Of a stretch of DNA of 64,000 nt, positions 58,701-61,495 are shown piece by piece. The stretch comes from Ctena decussata (taxonomy: Eukaryota; Mollusca; Bivalvia; Lucinida; Lucinidae): contig OZ022508.1 in the NCBI GenBank assembly GCA_963989385.1, forward strand, positions 52,305,087 to 52,369,086, in the 5' to 3' direction. Positions within the stretch are counted from its first letter, which is position 1; every line of letters begins with the position of its first letter. Below the pieces are notes generated by a model. The model was not told the DNA's origin, searched no databases, and was given only the letters and a program-made list of their open reading frames with translations. Position numbers and translations under genes: made by a program.

Positions 58701-61495
58701 TACTTAGACATTATGTATGCATATATGGGTAATACAGCCAAGCTTATATCAATCCGCGATCTGCACATCAGATTGAAGTATGTGCTATCTGGATTAAAGT
58801 ACTTGCTACTGTATACCGGTAGATAAAGGCAAGTTGCCAAATGGCAAAATAACTGATATGAATGCACTTAATATGCAACAGCTGAAATAAGTCTTTCCAA
58901 ATGGCTAACTAATTTTGCTTTGTACAGCTCAGATGATCTTAAACACCTTTTAAATTACTTTCCCAAGGTTTCTTTCTTCTTCTTTTTTTTGGACAATAAA
59001 ACTCGCTAAAACATAAATAATTTAATATTATATCTTGTCAAAGCCACAGAAAAAAGTATGTTTAAAGCCTGATACCTTTTTTGAATATCTTTCAGCGCTG
59101 GTTTCCTCCTCGGAGATGATGGTGGGTGGGGTGTTCTTGATGAGCGTGGTGTTTTCTCTTGTTTATCTTCAACACTAGACCGACCCTTTCCAATAGTAAC
59201 TGCATTAACAGGGTTATTTACTTTTTCTATATTTTTATTTTCTAGTTCCTCTGAACCATTTTTGTTTTTGTCAATAACTTTGTTTGATTTATTATAAAGT
59301 TCTAATGATAATTTGTCAGGAGAGATGTCACTGTCTTGTTGCTTATTATCACTTGAAAGACTTCTTTGTTCATCTGAATCAGCTATTTTTCCTTCTTTCT
59401 CTTTCGGTTTGTTAGATTCTGTATCCAGTGATTTCCGTCTTTCTTCTTCTTTTAATCTTTTATCTTCTTCAGCCTTCAATTTTTGTTCTTCTTTTAACCT
59501 TAGTTCCTCAGCCTCTTTTCTCTTCTTCTCTTCCTCTCTCAGTCTCTTCTCTTCTTCTTTCTTCCTTTTTTCTTCCTCTTTCTTCCTTTTTTCTTCCTCT
59601 TTCTTCCTCTTTTCTTCTTCATCCTTTAATCTTTTCTCTTCTTTCTTTCTCTCAGCTTCTTCTTCCTTTCTTCTTTTTTCTTCTTCCTTTTTTCTCTTCT
59701 TTTCTTCTTCAGCTTGTCTTTTTTCTTCTTCTTTCCTCCTCTTCTCTTCTTGCTTTTGTTTCTCTTCTTCTTCCTTTTTCCTTCTTTTCTCTTCCTCTTT
59801 TGCTTTTCTTTCTTCTTCCCTTCTCATTTTTTCTTCCTCTTTTTGTCTTTTTTCTTCTTCCTTTCTCAACCTGAAACAATTACTAAGCTGAGCAATTTTT
59901 GTAGGGAAATAATGTTCAGTACTTATTTATTGGTCATTAATATATCTTGGTCTGTCTAAAGGGCGTATATCAAAAGTGCAGAAATAATACTGTGACCTTG
60001 TTTGAAAAGTGTGAGAAATCTTGATATCAAATGTGCGGATGCCTGTAGGTCGTTTAGCCTCTCACCCGTCCAAACTTGTAAGAAATGAACTTAGAAAATT
60101 TGCAGATCAGCTGATGGGAACTAATGATATGAGTTGTATTGCTCATTCTTTGTATTGTGAAAAAATGAAGGTCTATCCTGTTCTACCAAAAATATAGGAA
60201 AATGTGTTTAGATAAATATGGTGATTAAAAATTCGCATATTTGAAACATGCTTTTGATTGAAAATTTCTGAGGTTTTGTAAAATATAATCTGTGCATTTG
60301 ATACACTGATCCTTGCTTTCGTTAAATGTCAGGTCTAAACCAAGGAATAGCAACATGAAAGATAGTAAAGTGAGGCAGTTAACATTACAAAGCATAATCA
60401 GTGCAATGTTTCAAAAATACAATCCCTTAGGCTTTCATTATCAAACTTAAAAAACATTACCAGCAAAAAATAGTGAAGCAACAGCATCTAATACAGCTAC
60501 ATCATATTGTGTATATTGTTTATCCCCTAGAAGTCTGCTTATGCTATACTGAACCTGCCCTGCACAAACATTAGAAAGAAAGGCAAATGGAATATCTGGC
60601 ATGTTTCTTTTATGTTCACCAATGAAGTACATGTACTGAGATTTCAATGAAACAAAATTGAAATTCTCACTGTTGGAACAGTGGAAACAGATTTTTGTAA
60701 ATTCTTGTCTTAAGTTCTTTCCAAAAGTTTGAAATGTAGGACACGGTGGTACTGCTGACATCACTTATTGCACTTACATAATGTTTGTATGCAGGCAATG
60801 TCAGGCCAATTACAACTGTTTGTGACATAGTTTCCTCACTATTTCTTGTGATTCATTTATCAAAATACTATTTTGCACCATTTCCTAGGTATAACTAGGC
60901 AACACGCTGAGCACCAGCATATCTATGTGAAATGGCCAGGGAAAAAAAAATTGTTTTCTGATGCAAGGGCTGACCATTTGAGTAAACTCGATTATTGTAA
61001 TTTAAAAGCAGACAAACAAAAGAATTTTTTTGTTCAAGTGTAAAATCAAATTTTCAATGCCACTAATGAACACCAAAAGTGAAAATACTGCTTTTGATGC
61101 TCATTTGGTGACATAAAATTTCACTGGAAAAGTCAAATATCCTCTACATAAATGTATAACACTTTGCTAAAGAAGGTGTGACACTACTATTTAACCCTAT
61201 TGCACTCGGAACAGCCAAAATTCCATAAAGGTTTGGCTGTTCTGAGTGCAATAGGGTTAAACAAGGCAAATTTCTACCATGAGTCATCTTAGACTGTCTT
61301 ATATTTAGAATGTGGTCTAATGATTGACGTTTTGAAGAAACCAATGAAGCTTACCTCTCTTGTTCTAACGCTTCTTTCTTTTTTATTTCTCTGTCTTCAA
61401 TTTCAAGCTGAATTTCTTTAACTCTCTCTTCTTCCTTTATTTTCTTTCTTTCTTCACTCCTGTCTTTCAATATTGGTCTGTACTCTTTCCTTACT
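19678..61495 (-). CDS. LRRIQ1: LRRIQ1-like protein, 22 exons, 5'-partial
   Basis: Leucine-rich repeat and IQ motif protein. Joining 22 exons on the minus strand gives 3865 nt, which is 1287 residues plus a stop after one leading partial-codon base. Every junction is GT-AG with matching phase, which strongly supports the model. Domains, counted from the first complete codon: charged K/E/R helix about 1-200; basic linker 310-400; leucine-rich repeats about 400-660; linker with two PKDLFEQAL motifs at 788 and 829; IQ motifs starting near 882, 908 and 949; acidic patch near 972-996; low-complexity tail; C-terminal STGWGGGKKRGERH. The order helix, LRR, IQ is that of vertebrate LRRIQ1, not of CEP97 (LRRIQ2), where the LRRs are N-terminal. 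IQ motifs normally bind calmodulin; a role in cilia is inference. The N-terminal exons and promoter lie beyond 64000. The 10.7 kb intron between exons 19 and 20 holds the hammerhead-bearing Penelope-like array. Confidence 0.92.
20207..20392. repeat. Small TIR element, GGGCCCAGTTGTTCAAA ends
   Basis: Left GGGCCCAGTTGTTCAAA and right TTTTGAACAAATGGGCC are inverted with small mismatches; about 185 bp, in an LRRIQ1 intron. Confidence 0.7.
20850..20934 (-). CDS. LRRIQ1: LRRIQ1 exon 21 of window
   Basis: Residues 1230-1257. Ser/Gly-rich: SGPGSIELQ then SVDSVSTAGDQRRRFSVGS. Acceptor TTGTCACAG, donor GATCAG^GTAATA, ending phase 1. RRRFSV resembles a basic-residue phosphorylation site; that is inference only. 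Confidence 0.85.
20940..22910. other. LRRIQ1 intron between exons 20 and 21
   Basis: AT-rich. A degraded member of the AAAGGAAAGAA family is at about 21000-21110. Nothing else recognised; the frame at 21711-21905 shows no domain. Confidence 0.5.
22919..22994 (-). CDS. LRRIQ1: LRRIQ1 exon 20 of window
   Basis: Residues 1204-1229. LNQVHRFASENNLP then DVQAGRRVQLV. Acceptor CTTTCAG, donor CTAGTG^GTAAGT, phase 0. First exon downstream of the 10.7 kb intron that holds the hammerhead array. Confidence 0.85.
23045..23262. repeat. CACGAGAAAACC MITE, copy 3
   Basis: GACATGACAAAACCAAC at left, GTTGGTTTTCTCATGTC at right; inner CTGATCAGACTGGGC arms. Lies 240 bp left of the Penelope-like array. Confidence 0.8.
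23482..23498 (+). repeat. Left target-site duplication of the array
   Basis: TTGTATTTATGTTTGTA directly left of the array. The same 17 bp recur at 33049-33065. Two bases at each end also match the element, so the true duplication is 13-17 bp. Confidence 0.85.
23574..23626 (-). ncRNA. Hammerhead ribozyme, left unit 3
   Basis: Last minus-strand copy, complete although its unit is truncated 84 nt beyond the cleavage site; predicted cleavage between 23583 and 23582. Confidence 0.88.
23675..23944 (-). promoter_or_regulatory. CACGTG array, left unit 3
   Basis: Minus-strand repeat copy of the nine-site block, closest to the left edge of the insertion. Confidence 0.7.
24461..25269 (-). pseudogene. 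GIY-YIG remnant ORF, left unit 2
   Basis: Minus-strand copy with the same broken frames. Left unit 3 is truncated before this region, so the array holds five copies in total. Confidence 0.75.
25427..25479 (-). ncRNA. Hammerhead ribozyme, left unit 2
   Basis: Minus-strand copy one period to the left, core intact; predicted cleavage between 25436 and 25435. Also sense to LRRIQ1. Confidence 0.88.
25528..25797 (-). promoter_or_regulatory. CACGTG array, left unit 2
   Basis: Minus-strand repeat copy of the nine-site block, one period from left unit 1. Confidence 0.7.
26314..27122 (-). pseudogene. GIY-YIG remnant ORF, left unit 1
   Basis: Minus-strand copy with the same stops. Carries the one difference I found between units: CGAATATGCC near 26838 against CGAATAGGCC elsewhere, which changes Pro to His in one frame. 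Confidence 0.75.
27280..27332 (-). ncRNA. Hammerhead ribozyme, left unit 1
   Basis: Mirror copy on the minus strand with all core residues intact; predicted cleavage between 27289 and 27288. It is sense relative to LRRIQ1, so it would be present in the LRRIQ1 pre-mRNA. Confidence 0.88.
27381..27650 (-). promoter_or_regulatory. CACGTG array, left unit 1
   Basis: Minus-strand copy. With the block at 27961-28230 it forms a divergent pair only about 310 bp apart across the array centre. Confidence 0.7.
27961..28230 (+). promoter_or_regulatory. Nine-site CACGTG (E-box) array, right unit 1
   Basis: CACGTG begins at 27961, 27990, 28011, 28061, 28084, 28127, 28150, 28192 and 28225, most within CTCACGTGA or GATCACGTGAGCGG. 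The block is GC-rich and stands out from the AT-rich surroundings. CACGTG is the canonical palindromic site of bHLH factors (Myc/Max, USF, MITF, CLOCK/BMAL1). It ends 18 bp before a TATA box. Use as a promoter is inference. Confidence 0.7.
28248..28253 (+). promoter_or_regulatory. TATA box of the array unit
   Basis: TATAAA preceded by a GC-rich stretch and followed 26 bp later by the first pairing base of hammerhead stem I. A start about 30 bp downstream would place the RNA 5' end at the ribozyme. Copies at 30101-30106 and 31954-31959 (plus) and 27358-27363, 25505-25510 and 23652-23657 (minus). Confidence 0.6.
28279..28331 (+). ncRNA. Hammerhead ribozyme (type I), right unit 1
   Basis: Core CUGAGGA (CUGANGA) at 28290-28296. 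Stem II is a perfect 6-bp helix GUCAGA/UCUGAC with loop AUAA. GAAA at 28313-28316. Minimal stem III is A-U plus C-G closed by UA, and the cleavage triplet GUC ends at 28322. Stem I pairs UCU/AGA and ACG/CGU around an AAAA/AA internal loop. All invariant hammerhead positions are met. Very short stem III is typical of Penelope-like and retrozyme hammerheads, which often act as dimers. Activity is not shown. Confidence 0.88.
28489..29297 (+). pseudogene. Decayed Penelope-like ORF with GIY-YIG endonuclease remnant, right unit 1
   Basis: ATG at 28489 opens a 46-codon basic, NLS-like frame (NKRPKKRTRDD, SKRRK). The same frame runs on through TAG (28627), TAG (28669), TAA (28906) and TAG (28966) into RNVVYLITCKLC, then VGETNRKTKVRMIEHQRD and TPVASHFNL, ending at TGA 29176. 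A shift to another frame at 29175 gives FQIVEILASD and RRRKELHWVYQLHKL. A cysteine motif DCTTINCKYC precedes in that other frame (28725-28928). The C..C, YLI, VGET, R..H and PVA.HF pattern is that of the C-terminal endonuclease of Penelope-like elements. The Tyr before VGET is Asp here. No reverse-transcriptase region exists. Probably non-coding. Confidence 0.78.
28600..28671 (+). other. Possible 72-nt GT-AG mini-intron in the array ORF
   Basis: Begins GTAGAA and ends ACTAG, length 72 (24 codons), phase 0. Removing it would skip both early TAG stops and join the NLS-like start to GLSVEVNKNKTINEF in frame. There is no strong pyrimidine tract and the downstream TAA and TAG remain, so this is speculative. 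Confidence 0.25.
29814..30083 (+). promoter_or_regulatory. CACGTG array, right unit 2
   Basis: Repeat copy of the nine-site E-box block, upstream of the TATA box at 30101 and the ribozyme at 30132. Confidence 0.7.
30132..30184 (+). ncRNA. Hammerhead ribozyme, right unit 2
   Basis: Copy of the 28279-28331 ribozyme one 1853-bp period downstream, with the same core, stems and GUC triplet; predicted cleavage after 30175. Confidence 0.88.
30342..31150 (+). pseudogene. GIY-YIG remnant ORF, right unit 2
   Basis: Copy of 28489-29297 one period downstream, with the same in-frame stops and frame changes. Confidence 0.75.
31667..31936 (+). promoter_or_regulatory. CACGTG array, right unit 3
   Basis: Repeat copy of the E-box block, upstream of the TATA box at 31954 and the ribozyme at 31985. 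Confidence 0.7.
31985..32037 (+). ncRNA. Hammerhead ribozyme, right unit 3
   Basis: Third plus-strand copy with an intact core; predicted cleavage after 32028. Cleavage at this and the previous site would release an exact 1853-nt RNA. Confidence 0.88.
32195..33003 (+). pseudogene. GIY-YIG remnant ORF, right unit 3
   Basis: Third plus-strand copy, complete to its last stop; the array ends about 47 bp further on. Confidence 0.75.
33049..33065 (+). repeat. Right target-site duplication of the array
   Basis: TTGTATTTATGTTTGTA immediately after the last truncated unit; identical to 23482-23498. Removing the array and one copy restores a continuous intron sequence. Confidence 0.85.
33365..33600. 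repeat. AAAGGAAAGAATTTGCTCC MITE, copy
   Basis: GGTGTATGGGTACACC start, GACCCTCATTGAGAAG centre, AGTGTACTCATTCAC end. Further degraded copies in the gene introns near 34330-34450, 34735-34880 and 35690-35830. Confidence 0.7.
33725..33857 (-). CDS. LRRIQ1: LRRIQ1 exon 19 of window
   Basis: Residues 1160-1203. ARHDEIAQKEREKREEYS then IYEWLHMPVNNYPV. The donor AATCAGGG^GTAAGG overlaps a potential TAA stop, but splicing to 22994 restores the frame and adds three more exons with intact frame. The Penelope-like array lies in the intron directly downstream. Confidence 0.88.
34186..34296 (-). CDS. LRRIQ1: LRRIQ1 exon 18 of window
   Basis: Residues 1123-1159. DPKQRLRLFQKLQEV followed by a His/Ser/Pro stretch and RKTLPRKEYFK. 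Acceptor ATTTCAG, donor TCAAAG^GTAAGT, ending phase 1. Confidence 0.88.
35528..35622 (-). CDS. LRRIQ1: LRRIQ1 exon 17 of window
   Basis: Residues 1091-1122. Reads WGFKDSSTAHLMMQRAKKMK then basic NAERKKKISKL. Acceptor TTTTCAG, donor AGCTGG^GTAATA, ending phase 1. My recollection is that the EEWGFK-STA-LM-RA-KM pattern matches the conserved tail of LRRIQ1 proteins. Confidence 0.9.
36024..36254 (-). CDS. LRRIQ1: LRRIQ1 exon 16 of window (proline-rich)
   Basis: Residues 1014-1090. Proline/arginine-rich disordered region, for example PSGRPKVPPINTGERPPSN, ending KKEEKLSEE. Acceptor CACCAG. Two overlapping donors occur; GAATG^GTAGGT keeps the frame, while the downstream GTATCC would include a TAG stop. 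Ends phase 2 with the start of a Trp codon. Confidence 0.9.
36695..36747 (-). CDS. LRRIQ1: LRRIQ1 exon 15 of window
   Basis: Residues 997-1013. A 53-nt exon encoding GLLDDDWRPPSTPVIPA. Acceptor CTTTCAG, donor AGCAAG^GTAAGC, phase 2. Supported by strong splice sites and frame continuity; the WRPP segment continues the acidic-then-proline pattern. Confidence 0.88.
36761..36945. repeat. MITE with ACAGTAGAACTTCAA ends, copy 1
   Basis: Left GTACAGTAGAACTTCAACGG and right AAAGTTCTATTGTAC are inverted. A second copy is at 47572-47742 and a related partial one at 63818-64000. Such ends recall pogo/Tigger-type MITEs (inference). Confidence 0.75.
37215..37443. repeat. CACGAGAAAACC MITE, copy 4
   Basis: Left AACCATGAGAAAAACAAC, right GTTGGTTTTGTTGTGTTG, inner CAGTCTGATCAG and inverse. 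Confidence 0.75.
37740..37855. repeat. Hairpin MITE, TTTTCCATTTGGGACAAA
   Basis: Near-perfect palindrome: GGGATATCTAAAAATAATG, ATTTTCCATTTG, then the inverse ending GGTGTCCCAATACTTAAG. A second copy is at 55425-55530, just downstream of LRRIQ1 exon 4. Confidence 0.85.
37915..38052 (-). CDS. LRRIQ1: LRRIQ1 exon 14 of window (IQ motif 3 and acidic patch)
   Basis: Residues 951-996. Begins AAWRGYWLRSK, which with the preceding IQ completes the third IQ motif across the intron. Then an acidic stretch LEEDDDDGMDLNGDEFDL and DKFMDFNE. Acceptor CTTGTAG, donor AATGAG^GTAAAA, phase 0 at both ends. Confidence 0.94.
38120..38345. repeat. MITE with ACTTAAAGTGCC-type ends, copy 2
   Basis: GCACTTAAACTGTCAAAA at left, inner CCACCTCTTTGGATC and CACTGTTTGCC, and GCCACTTTAAGAGG at right. 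In the intron between exons 13 and 14. Confidence 0.65.
38857..39094 (-). CDS. LRRIQ1: LRRIQ1 exon 13 of window (IQ motifs 1-2 and half of 3)
   Basis: Residues 871-950. Two complete IQ motifs, IQAAWRGWLVR and IQAGWRGYCVR, both matching IQxxxRGxxxR, followed by a helix with EKRREIENIDPALVEK. The exon ends AATTIQ, the first half of a third IQ motif. Acceptor GTTACAG, donor ATACAG^GTATGG, phase 0. Known role of such motifs: calmodulin or EF-hand light-chain binding. Confidence 0.96.
40100..40353 (-). repeat. tRNA-derived SINE (minus strand)
   Basis: Read on the minus strand, GTGGCAGTAGTCTAGTGG matches a pol III box A (TAGTCTAGTGG), followed about 35 bases later by box-B-like GTTTGATCACC. The tRNA-like head is followed by unrelated sequence to about 40100. 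Lies between LRRIQ1 exons 12 and 13. Diverged, so probably old. Confidence 0.6.
40551..41012 (-). CDS. LRRIQ1: LRRIQ1 exon 12 of window (duplicated PKDLFEQAL linker)
   Basis: Residues 717-870. Begins LQREKSSDLAHKCDSFF, then a Ser/Pro/Lys-rich, probably disordered region. Two near-identical motifs, PKDLFEQALQSS at 788 and PKDLFEQALKSS at 829, are 41 residues apart. Acceptor TTTCAG, donor GGAAAAG^GTATGT, ending phase 2. Confidence 0.93.
41392..41720. repeat. Palindromic element with GCTTCCTGCAGAGACTGT repeats
   Basis: Outer inverted ends AGGGTATAATCGATT and AATCGATTATACCCT. Inside, CTTCCTGCAGAGACTGT recurs about four times on one arm and its inverse on the other, around a hairpin CTGCCGAGGCTCTCGGCAGG at about 41544. 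Lies between LRRIQ1 exons 11 and 12. Confidence 0.85.
41885..42049 (-). CDS. LRRIQ1: LRRIQ1 exon 11 of window (post-LRR linker)
   Basis: Residues 662-716. Polar linker after the LRR solenoid, including LQEELPRLQSPQSG and a helical stretch AHIYQEMFTHLEQ. Acceptor TTTTCAG, donor ACATAAG^GTATTC, phase 2. No recognised domain. Confidence 0.87.
42383..42515. repeat. Palindrome GTTGAGTAATATATCACTG
   Basis: TTGTTGAGTAATATATCACT with CAGTTGTAAAG and the inverse CTTTACAACTG, AGTGATATATTACTCAACAA; about 130-bp hairpin MITE in the intron upstream of exon 11. Confidence 0.85.
42765..42915. repeat. Palindrome GGTCATAAAACTTGAG
   Basis: CCAGAGGTCATAAAACTTGAG at left, CTCAAGTTTTATGACCTCTG at right, inner AAAATAAAGCACACTGATTGG shared with 8845-8965. 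Confidence 0.8.
43589..43682 (-). CDS. LRRIQ1: LRRIQ1 exon 10 of window (last LRR)
   Basis: Residues 631-661. KCIEKCQYMEQLVLDENP is the last clear LRR core (LxxLxLDxNP), typical of the end of an SDS22-like solenoid. Acceptor CTTTTCAG, donor AACAG^GTTGTT, a weaker donor but the one that keeps the frame. Ends phase 2. Confidence 0.88.
43740..44150. repeat. AAAGGAAAGAATTTGCTCC MITE split by a SINE
   Basis: Left part 43740-43828 (CAACTCTGCC, TGTCAACTCTTGAAGG), right part from about 44011 (CCTTAAAGGAAAGAATTTG). The SINE sits between them with a similar CTTGAAGGAAA / CTTAAAGGAAA on either side. Confidence 0.8.
43829..44010 (+). repeat. tRNA-derived SINE, copy 1
   Basis: Head GCCCCAGTAGCTCAGTAGG contains box A (TAGCTCAGTAGG); box B GGTTTGAGCCC follows 40 bases later, matching GGTTCGANTCC at most positions. 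The body includes GCCTTTCATTATCACC and ends CATCCATCCATCC. Not a functional tRNA gene: the arms do not fold fully. Confidence 0.8.
44306..45125. mobile_element. TIR element, AAGGGTACCCCCATCGGACA ends
   Basis: Left end GCGTAAGGGTACCCCCATCG, immediately repeated as GGGTACCCCCATCGGACACC; internal inverse GTGTCCGATGGGGGTACCCC at about 44892; right end GGTGTCCGATGGTGGTACCC ending TTGCGC. Could be two partly overlapping elements. No transposase. Confidence 0.75.
45594..45667 (-). CDS. LRRIQ1: LRRIQ1 exon 9 of window (LRR)
   Basis: Residues 606-630. A 74-nt exon encoding MLEAECLQNC followed by LRQLDISNNQFS, the LRR core. Acceptor ATTTCAG, donor TTCTCAG^GTAGGT, ending phase 1. Confidence 0.9.
45985..46180. 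repeat. MITE with CCACCTCATCTGGATC core
   Basis: ACACTTAACGTCCCAAAA at left, CCACCTCATCTGGATCTAC, and TTTGGCGCTTTAAGG at right. Confidence 0.65.
46300..46590. repeat. Nested palindrome, TATGAAAATGCCAAC
   Basis: Outer arms GAGGTTACAAAACTTTTTTC and GAAAAAGTTTTATAACC; inner arms CTTATGAATATGAAAATGCC and the inverse. TGAAAATGCCAAC is duplicated in the left arm. Confidence 0.8.
46844..46971 (-). CDS. LRRIQ1: LRRIQ1 exon 8 of window (LRR)
   Basis: Residues 564-605. Contains LYELLLTDNSITSLEEL, an LRR core, then SSSWLPLLQKIIMAQN. Acceptor CTTCTAG, donor AAACAG^GTACTA, ending phase 2. Too short to stand out as an isolated reading frame; it is supported by both splice sites and by frame continuity. 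Confidence 0.9.
47040..47220. repeat. AAAGGAAAGAATTTGCTCC MITE, copy
   Basis: GGGGAAGCAACTTC, TGTGTCAACTTTTAAAG and GAATTTGCTCTTCTAGAAGC with the inverse; shortly after exon 8 in transcript order. Confidence 0.75.
47572..47745. repeat. MITE with ACAGTAGAACTCCAA ends, copy 2
   Basis: TACAGTAGAACTCCAATAGC and GAAGTTCTACTGTA are inverted; inner TAGTTTCTATATAAACTGACC matches 36761-36945. Confidence 0.8.
47880..48245. repeat. TTGATTCA repeat block
   Basis: Multiple inverted GAATCAACATTGATTCA words and ACACACAACTTAAAACAAC; related to 3400-3615. Confidence 0.65.
48706..48930. repeat. CACGAGAAAACC MITE, copy 5
   Basis: GAGCTGCGACATAATAAAAC and TTTGTTGTGTCATGGCTC inverted ends; CAGTCTGATCAGAGTC inner arms. 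Ends 14 bp from the donor of LRRIQ1 exon 7. Confidence 0.8.
48944..49137 (-). CDS. LRRIQ1: LRRIQ1 exon 7 of window (LRRs)
   Basis: Residues 499-563. Three leucine-rich repeat cores: LHTLKLSHNQL, IQVLDVSSNHL and LLSLNVSSNNI. Acceptor TTGTAG followed by GAGGT, which completes a Gly codon from exon 6; donor CTTGAAG^GTAATT, phase 0. Confidence 0.95.
49985..50190. repeat. GATCAGACTGCTCC-family MITE, diverged copy
   Basis: AAAACTGGGACATC at left and TCTGTCCCAGTACTTAG at right; inner AGTGCAGACCCCAAACAG and inverse. Confidence 0.65.
50246..50405. repeat. Small TIR element, AATTGTCATTTTGGGAGG
   Basis: CAAAATTGTCATTTTGG, GAGGTAAATTGTC at left and GACAATTTACCTCC, AAATGACAATTTTC at right; 160-bp inverted repeat. 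Confidence 0.8.
50683..50833 (-). CDS. LRRIQ1: LRRIQ1 exon 6 of window (LRRs)
   Basis: Residues 449-498. Clear tandem repeats: LQVLDMSHNNLSSIHGL and LRWLDLSHNNITRL, each with the LxxLxLxxN core and about 22-residue period. Acceptor TTTTACAG, donor GGCTCG^GTAAG, ending phase 1. Confidence 0.95.
51085..51244. repeat. CACGAGAAAACC MITE, copy 6 (shortened)
   Basis: AACACGAGAAAACCCAC and TTGGGTTTCTCGTGTC ends with an internal deletion relative to the 240-bp form. Confidence 0.8.
51423..51575 (-). CDS. LRRIQ1: LRRIQ1 exon 5 of window (first LRRs)
   Basis: Residues 398-448. Begins VTTVELSDLPGNN, followed by LKYLSMTKCNLRVVEGL and LLYVNMK, with the LxxLxLxxC/N spacing of SDS22-like leucine-rich repeats. 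Acceptor TTGCCAG, donor ATGAAG^GTAAAA. Both ends are phase 0. Confidence 0.93.
51885..52040. repeat. AAAGGAAAGAATTTGCTCC MITE, degraded copy
   Basis: GGAGTCTTCTCTTAAAAG, AAGAATTGC and GACCCCAATTAAGAAGGG. Adjacent to the left end of the 52067-54146 element. Confidence 0.65.
52725..53775. repeat. GATATC-rich AT palindrome block
   Basis: Dozens of AGATATCT, TAAGATATCTTA and GATATATAAGATAT words, irregular spacing, about 80 percent AT. Low complexity, interrupted at 52932-53193. Confidence 0.85.
52932..53193. repeat. Nested MITE, GGGCCCAGGTTCACAATC ends
   Basis: GGGCCCAGGTTCACAATCAT at left and its inverse ATGATTGTGAACCTGGGCCC at right (one extra base in one arm); inner arms CTTAAAGTTAAGG and CCTTAACTTTAAGG. 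Inserted within the GATATC block. Confidence 0.9.
54300..54460. repeat. AAAGGAAAGAATTTGCTCC MITE, degraded copy
   Basis: CACTTAAAGGAAAGATTCTG, GAAGTTAATTCTTTCC and TTGCTCCCCTTTAAAGTG. Confidence 0.65.
54577..54765 (+). repeat. tRNA-derived SINE, copy 2 (diverged)
   Basis: GCAGCCCCAGAAGCTCAGTG has a decayed box A; the body GCCTTTCATTATCACC and tail CATCCACGCATCC match the 43829 copy. Box B is poorly kept. Confidence 0.7.
55020..55110. repeat. Hairpin ATCCAGATGAGATGGCTC
   Basis: GCAAACAGTAAAAATCC, AGATGAGATGGCTCATGA and the inverse ending GATTTTCACTGTTTGC; near-perfect 75-bp hairpin. Confidence 0.85.
55185..55410. repeat. GATCAGACTGCTCC-family MITE, copy
   Basis: AAAATGGGACAGTTTGG, CAGTGTAGGCTCTAATCAG, GACTGCTGTTTTTAGAACAG, TCTGTCCTAATATTTAC. 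Confidence 0.7.
55425..55530. repeat. Hairpin MITE, TTTTCCATTTGGAACAAA, copy 2
   Basis: CTTAAATATTGGGACACC, AATTTTCCATTTGG, then the inverse to GGTATCCCAATACTTAAG. Ends only about 12 bp beyond the donor of LRRIQ1 exon 4. Confidence 0.85.
55542..55680 (-). CDS. LRRIQ1: LRRIQ1 exon 4 of window
   Basis: Residues 351-397. Basic linker with RKPLRRPSSAKKLSPLTED, followed by ILQAGRVASLKQ, which leads into the first leucine-rich repeat. Of two candidate acceptors, TTTCAG at 55681-55682 preserves the frame from exon 3. Donor AAGCAG^GTAAGG, phase 0. Confidence 0.9.
56183..56299 (-). CDS. LRRIQ1: LRRIQ1 exon 3 of window
   Basis: Residues 313-350. Acidic and Pro/Val-rich, then LETMRLAFIKDCLPW, an amphipathic segment before the LRR region. 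Acceptor TTACAG, donor CTGGAG^GTAATT. Starts with one base completing a Ser codon and ends in phase 2. The whole exon is open in only this frame with correct junctions. Confidence 0.88.
56369..56396 (+). repeat. (TAA)n microsatellite
   Basis: About nine TAA units in an LRRIQ1 intron. Confidence 0.95.
56638..57691. mobile_element. TIR element TGTCACCCGACGT with GGACGGAC tract
   Basis: Ends TGTCACCCGACGT and ACGTCGGGTGACA are perfect 13-bp inverted repeats. Interior has two diverged modules (CAGAAAATATGTGTATTAC and AGGGCCATAA) and a GGACGGAC tract at 57582-57648. No transposase. Confidence 0.85.
57720..57920. repeat. GATCAGACTGCTCC-family MITE, well-preserved copy
   Basis: TCTAAATATTGGGACACC at left, CCCTGATCAGACTGCTCC with the inverse, and CTATCTATCCCAATACATAG at right. 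Confidence 0.8.
58430..58570. repeat. AAAGGAAAGAATTTGCTCC MITE, copy
   Basis: GGGGGTTACTCTTAAAGGG, ATTTGCTCTCTGGGAGC and GAAGGGAGATAAATTG. Confidence 0.75.
59076..59870 (-). CDS. LRRIQ1: LRRIQ1 exon 2 of window (long K/E/R helix)
   Basis: Residues 47-312. The first roughly 145 residues are almost only K, E and R in runs such as EEEKRKKEEEKR, with few hydrophobic positions. That suits a single alpha-helix or a coiled coil. A Ser/Asn/Asp-rich linker follows, then a basic proline stretch SSRTPHPPSSPRRKP. Acceptor TTTCAG|G and donor AAAAAAG^GTATC. The exon is purine-rich on its coding strand, which also makes long Ser/Phe/Leu shadow frames on the plus strand. Confidence 0.93.
60447..60764 (-). 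other. Unrecognised 105-codon open frame (possible gene fragment)
   Basis: Encodes about 100 residues with normal, not low-complexity, composition, for example CPTFQTFGKNLRQEF and CHKRNMP-like region HKRNMPDIPFAFLSNVC and LDAVASLFFAG. It has an AG and GT near its ends, but splicing it between LRRIQ1 exons breaks the frame. Could be a retro-copied or transposon-derived fragment. I do not recognise the family. Confidence 0.3.
61191..61259. repeat. Near-perfect hairpin TTAACCCTATTGCACTC
   Basis: TTAACCCTATTGCACTCGGA then CAGCCAAA, a 12-nt loop, and the inverse ending GAGTGCAATAGGGTTAA. One mismatch in a 29-bp stem. Only copy seen in this window. Confidence 0.9.
61355..61495 (-). CDS. LRRIQ1: LRRIQ1 exon 1 of window (charged helix)
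   Basis: Residues 1-46 of the visible protein. Highly charged, for example RPILKDRSEERKKIKEEER, predicted helical. The donor reads GAG^GTAAG. The acceptor is TTCAAG just above 61495; a second AG two bases downstream would shift the frame. The exon ends in phase 2 and its AG joins the first G of the next exon to make Arg. An earlier exon ending with two codon bases must exist outside the window. Confidence 0.82.

Noticed and set aside
59313..59959. Long plus-strand open frames rich in Ser, Phe and Leu
   Set aside because: They are the antisense of the LRRIQ1 K/E/R helix exon (GAA/AAG codons read as TTC/CTT). Splice sites and frame continuity support the minus strand.
60447..60764. Treating the 105-codon frame as an extra LRRIQ1 exon
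   Set aside because: With its only plausible acceptor, the phase-2 join from the preceding exon leads to a stop, while skipping it joins the flanking exons in frame.
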